Origin: an uncultured Clostridia bacterium
Lineage (GTDB): Bacteria > Bacillota > Clostridia > Oscillospirales > Ruminococcaceae
Assembly: GCA_947629785.1 (NCBI GenBank)
Contig: CANRFB010000005.1
Coordinates: 1-64,000, forward strand
Length of the DNA: 64,000 nt
Direction: 5' to 3'
Every line of letters starts with the position of its first letter. Positions within the stretch are counted from its first letter, which is position 1. Below, piece after piece: positions 56,849-64,000 of the stretch. A program made the translations under genes and the position numbers. The notes beneath the pieces were generated by a model. It did not search any database, was not told the origin of the DNA, and saw nothing but the letters and a program-made list of their open reading frames with translations.

Positions 56849-58025
56849 ATGTTTGTTTATAAATATTTTCGTTAAGGTTTTCCGCAAGGGAATATATTAT
56901 TTCCGCGGAGGAAAAGCCCGTGTCCTTGCTCTGTTCCGAGGGGGCGGCGGTACAGAATACCGTCAGCGCAGTCTCGCCGCATATCCGCAGAAGTTCCTCG
57001 GTAAAGGCTTTGCCGTCGTCCTTGGAAACAGCCAACACCCGCGAACAGCCTTTCCTCAGTATGTCCGAAAGCCCGCGTATGCAGCTTTCGTCGGTAACGC
57101 GTTTCCCGAAAGATACCGTTCCGCCGCACATTTCCGTAAACGCCGCGGCAAAATCTTCACTTTCCGTAATATGCGCCGTGAAAAGCGTTCCGTCCTCGGC
57201 AGGGGCGGCAATTATATGAGCGGAATGAAGTTTCACAAGGAACGCCGAAAGCGTGGCGGCAATATCAAGCATTGCGTCAAAATCATCACAGTTCCCGCAG
57301 GAACCCGTATCGCATAGGATAAGAACTCTGTCGGCAGCGGGCAGGGAAAGTTCCTTTACTATGAATTCCTCGCCGCGGCTGCTTAATTTCCAGTGAATAC
57401 GGTTCATGCTGTCGCCGGAACGGTATTCCCGCAACTCAAATATTTCGGACGGGTCGTCGCCCGGGGAAACTGCGGAAAACTTGTCGCTTTCGCTGTAAAC
57501 GGAAGAATTCTTTTCGGAATTCGGGTAAAACTCATAGGTTGACGGCATGACGGTTATTCTGTCGCTTAGCCTGAATTTTCGGGGAATTGCCGTAAGCCCC
57601 AGCAGGTCGCCGATAACGGCGTATTTTACCGAAATATCCACATACCCGCAGTGAACGGGCGTGAACCCAACCGTAAGGGTTTCCTTGGAACGGGGACTTA
57701 CCGGCGCTGAAACGATATATTTTTCCGCTTTGGGCTTGTCCGGCGGGAAACAGCTTATATACCTGAATTTCAGCTTTACCGACGCCACAGGCAGGAACGA
57801 ACGGTTTTCAACGGTTATTCTCAGAAGTTCCCGTTTCCCCCGCCCTGCCGCTCCCGAAATGTCCGCCGCCGAGATTTTCAGGAAAAACGACTGCACTGTC
57901 AGCATTACGAAAAGCGCAAGCGGCAGCACAAGCAAAAATACAAGGAGTATAAACGACAGGTCGCCTTTATACAGAGCGTGAAAAACACACATTAAGAACG
58001 TAAGTACGATATATATAATGCGCAA
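56847..58025 (-). CDS. DUF58 domain-containing protein
   Basis: FELREYRSGDSMNRIHWKLSSRGEEFIVKEL; TTG start after AAAGGAGG. Confidence 0.85.
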   Translation of the reverse strand: MRIIYIVLTFLMCVFHALYKGDLSFILLVFLLVLPLALFVMLTVQSFFLKISAADISGAAGRGKRELLRITVENRSFLPVASVKLKFRYISCFPPDKPKAEKYIVSAPVSPRSKETLTVGFTPVHCGYVDISVKYAVIGDLLGLTAIPRKFRLSDRITVMPSTYEFYPNSEKNSSVYSESDKFSAVSPGDDPSEIFELREYRSGDSMNRIHWKLSSRGEEFIVKELSLPAADRVLILCDTGSCGNCDDFDAMLDIAATLSAFLVKLHSAHIIAAPAEDGTLFTAHITESEDFAAAFTEMCGGTVSFGKRVTDESCIRGLSDILRKGCSRVLAVSKDDGKAFTEELLRICGETALTVFCTAAPSEQSKDTGFSSAEIIYSLAENLNENIYKQT

Positions 58026-58050
58026 AACGCGCCCGCCTCCTTTCGGAAAG

Positions 58051-59007
58051 TCATATTTTCGGAGCGGGAGTCCGCGCGCTAATGTCGTTGAGAACGTCGC
58101 GGACGGCAACGCCTGCGGCTTTGGCTTTCGGGGTAAGGAGTATGCGGTGTTCCGCCACATCGTTAAGTACGAACTTCACATCTTCGGGAATGACGTATCC
58201 GCGCCCGCTAAGAAGCGCCGCCGCTTTTGACATCATGGAAAGGGCAATTGCTCCGCGGGGGCTTAAACCGAGCCGCACCTGCGAATGTGCGCGGCTTGCG
58301 GCGGCTATCGAAGCGATATATCTGTAAATTTTATCGTCGGCAAAAATCTCCTCCGCCGCTTTCTGCATGGCAATAATATCTTCGGCAGCGGCTGCGGGAA
58401 CAATGCTTTCAGTGCGGTCGGAACTTTCCTTTGATTTCAGAATTGCAATTTCGCTGTCAAGGTCGGGATAGCCCATTGAAAGCCGCACGATAAATCTGTC
58501 AAGCTGGGATTCGGGAAGCATCTGCGTTCCCACCGAACCGATAGGATTCTGGGTAGCGATAACGATAAACGGCTTGGGAAGCTTATGGGTAACGCCGTCC
58601 ACGGTCACCGCGCCCTCCTCCATGGCTTCAAGAAGCGCGCTCTGGGTCTTGCTGGAAGTACGGTTTATCTCGTCCGCAAGGAACAGGCTGCAAATTGCGG
58701 CGCCGGGTTTATAGTCAAACGCCCCTGTCTGTCTGTTGTAAACGGTAAATCCCGTAACATCGGCGGGGAGAACATCGGGAGTAAACTGCATACGTTTATA
58801 GTCAAGGGACATAGCCTTTGAAAAAGCAAGGGCGAGGGTAGTTTTCCCCACGCCGGGGATATCGTCAAGCAGGATATGCCCGCCGGCGATAATGGCAAGC
58901 AGGGATTTTATAATAATATCGTTCTTGCCTATAACGGCTTTCTGCACTTCCTCAATGATATTCTTAGCCATGGGCATTATATGCGTTTTTATGTTCTGTT
59001 CGGTCAT
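58051..59007 (-). CDS. MoxR family AAA+ ATPase
   Basis: GGHILLDDIPGVGKTTLALAFSKAM, FLADEINRTSSKTQSALLEAMEEG, ATQNPIGSVGTQMLPESQLDRF. Confidence 0.95.
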   Translation of the reverse strand: MTEQNIKTHIMPMAKNIIEEVQKAVIGKNDIIIKSLLAIIAGGHILLDDIPGVGKTTLALAFSKAMSLDYKRMQFTPDVLPADVTGFTVYNRQTGAFDYKPGAAICSLFLADEINRTSSKTQSALLEAMEEGAVTVDGVTHKLPKPFIVIATQNPIGSVGTQMLPESQLDRFIVRLSMGYPDLDSEIAILKSKESSDRTESIVPAAAAEDIIAMQKAAEEIFADDKIYRYIASIAAASRAHSQVRLGLSPRGAIALSMMSKAAALLSGRGYVIPEDVKFVLNDVAEHRILLTPKAKAAGVAVRDVLNDISARTPAPKI

Positions 59008-59047
59008 AACTTATGGGTTTGCTCCTTTCGCGGAATTGTTATTGTTA

Positions 59048-59365
59048 TCATGATCCATAAATTACCTTTCTGTCTGTTTCAAGTTCTTCAATAAGTTTTT
59101 TATACCGCGTGTCATTGCGGTTACTATTGATCTGAGATTCTGTCAACAGGTCGATCTTTTTATCAAAAGCGTTTTTCAGTTCTTCATAAAAGCCAAAAAA
59201 TTTCAGACCTTTTAATTGCTCAGCATCAACTATCAGATCGACATCACTTTCCTCAACGGCTTCACCTCTGGCATAAGAACCAAACAAACAAATTCTGCTG
59301 ATTGGATAGTTGTCGGCTATGATTTTAACTTTATCGGTTATTTCTTTAATATTATACACACACAT
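59048..59365 (-). CDS. Nucleotidyltransferase-domain (MNT-like) protein
   Basis: CLFGSYARGEAVEESDVDLIVD. Confidence 0.8.
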   Translation of the reverse strand: MCVYNIKEITDKVKIIADNYPISRICLFGSYARGEAVEESDVDLIVDAEQLKGLKFFGFYEELKNAFDKKIDLLTESQINSNRNDTRYKKLIEELETDRKVIYGS

Positions 59366-59601
59366 AAACACGCCGCCTTATCATTACTTGACTTGATCAA
59401 GTACAATTATACACTAATTTAAAGGCTTTGTCAATTATTTATGATAAAGGCAGCATGGTATTTCAACAAGTTAAAATTTGTTTAATAATTTATGACTTTT
59501 AAATGACGAAAGTACAAAATTCACTATACAATTAATTTATTGAAATTATATTCATAATTTATTCGCTTATTGAACCCTCATGCTTTTTTTGCCAAAAACT
59601 A

Positions 59602-59630
59602 TTGACATTGGCAGAAAAATGCTGTATAAT
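59602..59630 (+). promoter_or_regulatory. Consensus sigma-A promoter with ~240-nt leader upstream of LRR lipoprotein
   Basis: TTGACA - 17 bp - TATAAT. Confidence 0.75.
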
Positions 59631-59879
59631 TAATGTGTATCTTGATTTTTTGTGTATTCGGAGCAATCAAAAAGATGAATGCTGCGGCAATGTCTTTGAT
59701 CTCGGATCGGCATAAGCTCCCCCGCTTCGAGCATAGACTTGATTTTCCATTTTTTGTGTAAAATATTTTGCCGGTACCGGAATGAAAGCTTTGATCCTTT
59801 ACGCGCATTGACTGTCTGCGGCAATTATGTTTGTCACAGGCTTTTTTGTTTGGTTTCCGAGCCGAAAGGAATGTAATTT

Positions 59880-60902
59880 ATGAAAATTTTCAATATACGC
59901 CGCTTTGTTTCCGCAGCCGTTCTTGCGGGAATGGTGTTATCCTTTGCAGCTTGTAAAGACGGCACTTCCGCCGAAGCAGAAACTACCCTTGACGCTTCGG
60001 GTTATGAGTCCCGCATAAGCGAACTGGAAAGTCAGGTGGAATCCCTGCGGGCGGAAACCGTTGCAAATATCAAATTCAAGGACAAGAACGACTATATCAT
60101 GGGCAAGGATAACCCCGCCGTCAGCGAAGCCGCCGCGTTCAAGGAGGAAGCTATGGCTGATATGCCCGAAACCATTACCATCAAAGGCACCGAATACAGC
60201 ACAAAACTTACTTCCCTGACCCTTAATAATATGTCGCTGACGGACGACGACATAAAAGATTTAAAATATATGGTAAATCTTACCGAACTGCATATCTATC
60301 AGAATAAGATCACCGACATTTCGCCCATAAGAGGACTTACCGACTTGCAGACGCTCTCGCTGTTCAATAATCAGATAAGCGACCTTTCACCGCTGGCAGG
60401 GCTTGTTTCTCTTGAATCCCTTTATCTGCGGGCAAATGAAATAACGGATATTTCCCCGCTGGACGGGCTTTACAGGCTGAAATCCCTTGACCTGTCAGAA
60501 AATTCCATAAACGACATTTCCCCGCTTCTGGAACTGCACGAACTTACGCTTCTCAGGCTGAATGATAACAATATTTCCGATATTTCCGCGCTTAGCGGCA
60601 TGAAAAGCATGAGCAGACTGCATTTGCAGGACAACAATATCTCGGATATAACACCCGTTTCAAATATGGAGGACCTTACGGAAATTTACCTGCAAAACAA
60701 CAATGTTTCAGACGTTGAACCGCTTATGTCGCTTACTTCTCTTGGCTGGATAAAATTAGGAAACAACCCCGTTCAGAACCTTACTCCACTTACAAATCTC
60801 GTGGGGCTGAAAAAGCTTTATATTGAGGGTGTGGAGATTTCCGACGAGGAATTACAGGCTTTCGCGGACAAAATGCCCGATACAACGATCGTGACCCGCT
60901 GA
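59880..60902 (+). CDS. Leucine-rich-repeat (internalin-like) lipoprotein
   Basis: Lipobox LSFAACKD; repeated ITDISPLxGLxxLxxLxLxxNxISD units. Confidence 0.88.
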   Translation: MKIFNIRRFVSAAVLAGMVLSFAACKDGTSAEAETTLDASGYESRISELESQVESLRAETVANIKFKDKNDYIMGKDNPAVSEAAAFKEEAMADMPETITIKGTEYSTKLTSLTLNNMSLTDDDIKDLKYMVNLTELHIYQNKITDISPIRGLTDLQTLSLFNNQISDLSPLAGLVSLESLYLRANEITDISPLDGLYRLKSLDLSENSINDISPLLELHELTLLRLNDNNISDISALSGMKSMSRLHLQDNNISDITPVSNMEDLTEIYLQNNNVSDVEPLMSLTSLGWIKLGNNPVQNLTPLTNLVGLKKLYIEGVEISDEELQAFADKMPDTTIVTR

Positions 60903-60954
60903 CGAATATACGGGTTCAGATAAATGCAATTTTTAAATTTCGGAGGAAACAAAA

Positions 60955-61971
60955 ATGATCATTATTCTCAAAAAAGGCGCGCAGTCGGACTCCGTCCGCA
61001 GACTGGAAGATAACCTTAAAGCACAAGGCGTAAGCGTTAACCATATTGAGGGCGCAACTCAGAACATCATCGGTCTGGTGGGAGATACTTCCGCAATAGA
61101 CGTTGAAAATATACTCGCTCAGGACTGCGTTGAAAATATCAGGCGCGTTCAGGAACCTTACAAGAAAGCCAACAGAAAGTTCCACCCCGATGATACCGTT
61201 ATCCCCGTCAAGAATACCGTTATCGGAAACGGCTCTTTGCAGATAATCGCGGGTCCCTGCTCGGTTGAAAGCGAGGAACAGATCATAACCACCGCTATTG
61301 CCGTTAAGGAAGCTGGAGCTACCATGCTCCGCGGCGGCGCGTTCAAGCCGAGAACTTCCCCCTATTCTTTCCAAGGACTGGGGGCAGAGGGCATAAAGCT
61401 TCTCATCAAAGCAAGGAACGAAACGGGACTTCCCATTGTTACCGAGATCATGGACTGCTCTGACATCGACCTTTTTGCAGATGTGGACGTTATTCAGGTA
61501 GGGGCAAGGAATATGCAGAATTTCAGGCTTCTGAAACTTCTGGGTCAGTGCGACAAGCCCATACTTCTTAAAAGAGGTCTTGCCAACACCATGGAGGAGA
61601 CTCTCATGTCCGCCGAATATATCATGGCGGAGGGAAATATGAACGTTATCCTCTGCGAAAGAGGCATACGCACATTTGAAACAATGACAAGGAATACTCT
61701 GGATATTTCCGCCGTTCCTCTTTTCAAGGAAAAATCACATCTTCCCGTATGCGTTGACCCGTCTCACGCAACAGGAATAGTTTCCCTTATAGAACCCATG
61801 TCCCTTGCGGCTGTAGTTGCAGGCGCGGACGCTCTGGAAATCGAAGTCCACAACGACCCCAAGAGCGCACTTTCGGACGGCGGTCAGCAGCTTACTCCCG
61901 CAAGATTTGCGGATATTATGAAGAAGATACAAAGTCTTACTTCCTACCTCGGAAGAACTATCGGAAAGTAA
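60955..61971 (+). CDS. aroF: 3-deoxy-7-phosphoheptulonate synthase
   Basis: IAGPCSVESEEQI, MLRGGAFKPRTSPYSFQGLG, QVGARNMQNF, CVDPSHATG. Confidence 0.95.
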   Translation: MIIILKKGAQSDSVRRLEDNLKAQGVSVNHIEGATQNIIGLVGDTSAIDVENILAQDCVENIRRVQEPYKKANRKFHPDDTVIPVKNTVIGNGSLQIIAGPCSVESEEQIITTAIAVKEAGATMLRGGAFKPRTSPYSFQGLGAEGIKLLIKARNETGLPIVTEIMDCSDIDLFADVDVIQVGARNMQNFRLLKLLGQCDKPILLKRGLANTMEETLMSAEYIMAEGNMNVILCERGIRTFETMTRNTLDISAVPLFKEKSHLPVCVDPSHATGIVSLIEPMSLAAVVAGADALEIEVHNDPKSALSDGGQQLTPARFADIMKKIQSLTSYLGRTIGK

Positions 61972-61995
61972 TTTTTGAAACAGGAGCTGATTTCC

Positions 61996-63069
61996 ATGCC
62001 GCCGAAAAAAATAACCGTAAAAGCTTCGGGAGTCTACGATGTGCTTATCGGCAGCGGACTTCTTGACAACTGCGGAGAACATGTCAGAACCGTTTCAAAG
62101 GCGCAGAAACTTGGTCTGATTTCGGACGATAACGTAAATTCCCTTTACGGGGATAAAGTTACAAAGTCTCTTGAAAACGCGGGCTTTGAGGTTTGCAGAT
62201 ATGTTTTCCCCCACGGCGAAGCCTCGAAGAATTCCGCAACGCTTATAAAAATATGGGATTTTCTCTGCGAAAATCATTTCACCCGTACCGACTGCCTTGT
62301 GGCTTTAGGCGGCGGCGTTACCGGGGATATGGTTGGATTTGCGGCGGCTTCATACCTGCGGGGGATAGATTTTGTACAGATACCCACTTCCCTGCTTGCT
62401 CAAGTGGATTCCTCGGTGGGCGGAAAGACAGGCATTGACCTGCTCGGCGGCAAGAACCTTGTAGGCGCGTTCAAACAGCCCATACTTGTTCTTGCGGACA
62501 TTGACGCCCTTGACACCCTTACGGACGAATTTTTCACCGACGGCATGGGCGAAGTGGTAAAATACGGCATGATAAAATCCGCCCCGCTTTTTGAAAAGCT
62601 GGAAAAGCACACAGGCGCGGAACTCCGTGAAAACAAGGAAGTTCTTTCGGAGATAATCGCGGAATGCGTTTCCATAAAGCGCGACGTTGTGGAAGCGGAC
62701 GAACGCGAAAAAGGCGAAAGAATGTTATTGAATTTCGGACACACTCTGGGACATTCCATAGAACAGTATTACAGCTACACGGGAATTTCCCACGGAATGG
62801 CAGTTGCAAAGGGTATGGAAATGATAACTTCCCTTGCTGAAAAGCAGGGACTTTGCAGCGCGGGGCTTCCGGAAAAATTATCTGCTTGTCTGAAAAAGTA
62901 CGATCTTAAAATAAACGTAAAGCCCATGCCGAGTGAACTTGGCGAAGCCTGTCTCAACGACAAGAAGCGTTCGGGCGGCAGCATAAATGTTGTTATCTGT
63001 TCGGACGTGGGGGAATCTTCCGCGGTAAAGATGACAGTGGAAAAATTCATGGAATTTCTCAGACAGTGA
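61996..63069 (+). CDS. aroB: 3-dehydroquinate synthase
   Basis: ALGGGVTGDMVGFAAASYLRGIDFVQIPTSLLAQVDSSVGGKTGID, NFGHTLGHSIE. Confidence 0.97.
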   Translation: MPPKKITVKASGVYDVLIGSGLLDNCGEHVRTVSKAQKLGLISDDNVNSLYGDKVTKSLENAGFEVCRYVFPHGEASKNSATLIKIWDFLCENHFTRTDCLVALGGGVTGDMVGFAAASYLRGIDFVQIPTSLLAQVDSSVGGKTGIDLLGGKNLVGAFKQPILVLADIDALDTLTDEFFTDGMGEVVKYGMIKSAPLFEKLEKHTGAELRENKEVLSEIIAECVSIKRDVVEADEREKGERMLLNFGHTLGHSIEQYYSYTGISHGMAVAKGMEMITSLAEKQGLCSAGLPEKLSACLKKYDLKINVKPMPSELGEACLNDKKRSGGSINVVICSDVGESSAVKMTVEKFMEFLRQ

Positions 63070-63081
63070 AAGGAACAGCCT

Positions 63082-64000
63082 ATGGATATAAAAATCTATC
63101 CCTCCAAGCTGATAGGAACGGTGAATGCGCCGTCCTCAAAGGCATATTCCCAGCGCATGATAATCGCGGCGGCATTAGCGGAGGGCGTTTCGGAAATATC
63201 AAATATCACCGTTTCAAATGACATAAGCGTTTCGGCGGCGGCTATGGAAGCGCTGGGCGCAAATATTTTTAACGAAAACGGAACTTTCACGGTGAAAGGC
63301 ATAAAAACTCCGCCCCAAAAGGCGGAAATAGACTGCTGCGAAAGCGGCGCGACGCTTCGGTTCGTGATACCCATAGCTGCGGCTCTTGGAACGGAATCCA
63401 CCTTTCTCGGCAGGGCGAAACTTCCCCAGCGACCTATAACCCCATATCTTCGGGAATTTCCCCCAAAGGGCGTTACATTCGAGCCGCAGGGCGGGCTTCC
63501 GTTACACATGACGGGGAAACTCACCGCGGGCGAATACAGAATGGAGGGGGATATTTCCTCCCAGTTCATAACGGGGCTGCTGTACGCGCTTCCCCTTTGC
63601 GACGGGGATTCGGCGGTGAAAATGACTTCCCATTTGCAGTCAAAACCCTATGTTGACATGACGATCTCCGCGCTTGAAAATTTCGGAATTACAATAAAAG
63701 AGACCGAAAAGGACGGACTTCCCGAATATCATGTAAAGGGCGGTCAGAAATACCGTCCCTGCGACATCAGCGTGGAGGGCGACTATTCACAGGCGGCATT
63801 TTTCTATGTTGCGGCGGCGCTTGGTTCGGAAATTGAGATAAAGAACCTCGACCCCAACACGGCGCAGGGAGACAAGGAAATAGTTGACATCATCAATTCC
63901 TGCGGAAGCGAAATGAAACCTTTCACCGCTGACGTGGGAGACATTCCAGACCTTGTTCCCATACTTACCGTTTTAGGCTGTTTTACCAAAGGAACAAGCC
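63082..64000 (+). CDS. aroA: 3-phosphoshikimate 1-carboxyvinyltransferase, partial at window end
   Basis: MDIKIYPSKLIGTVNAPSSKAYSQRMIIAAALAEG, CCESGATLRFVIPIAAALG, EGDISSQFITGLLYALP; my own translation from ATG 63082. Confidence 0.92.
   Translation, partial: MDIKIYPSKLIGTVNAPSSKAYSQRMIIAAALAEGVSEISNITVSNDISVSAAAMEALGANIFNENGTFTVKGIKTPPQKAEIDCCESGATLRFVIPIAAALGTESTFLGRAKLPQRPITPYLREFPPKGVTFEPQGGLPLHMTGKLTAGEYRMEGDISSQFITGLLYALPLCDGDSAVKMTSHLQSKPYVDMTISALENFGITIKETEKDGLPEYHVKGGQKYRPCDISVEGDYSQAAFFYVAAALGSEIEIKNLDPNTAQGDKEIVDIINSCGSEMKPFTADVGDIPDLVPILTVLGCFTKGTS

Noticed and set aside
59599-59824. Small minus-strand ORFs opposite the LRR leader
   Set aside because: Two overlapping frames with poor composition; the region is better explained as a leader.

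Overview
The window looks like a chromosomal segment of a Ruminococcus-like clostridium (Oscillospiraceae). This placement is inferred from protein sequence character, T-box leaders and gene content, not from a database search. Most of it is housekeeping: secA, gpmI, tpiA, galU, galK, rodA-like, tyrS with a T-box, cysE-cysS with a T-box, proB-proA, ahcY, aroF-aroB-aroA (aroA cut by the window end), aroK and feoA-feoB. There are also a carbohydrate-ABC/HlyD/MacB-like/solute-binding-protein operon, two cardiolipin-synthase paralogues and several zinc-ribbon or hypothetical proteins. I saw no rRNA, tRNA or CRISPR array. The points most worth a second look are: (1) a compact intergenic locus at ~40.29-40.89 kb with the layout of a type I toxin-antitoxin system, encoding a 28-aa hydrophobic peptide, with a convergent antisense RNA promoter, 35-bp flanking inverted repeats and a Spo0A-box-like site inside the toxin promoter; (2) a Spo0A homologue whose phospho-acceptor Asp appears replaced by Ser; (3) a zinc-ribbon/PASTA Ser-Thr kinase homologue with all core catalytic motifs degenerate; (4) a 5'-truncated CotJC/Mn-catalase spore-coat gene remnant; (5) several families of structured intergenic repeats. 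All structure, promoter and homology calls were made by eye.
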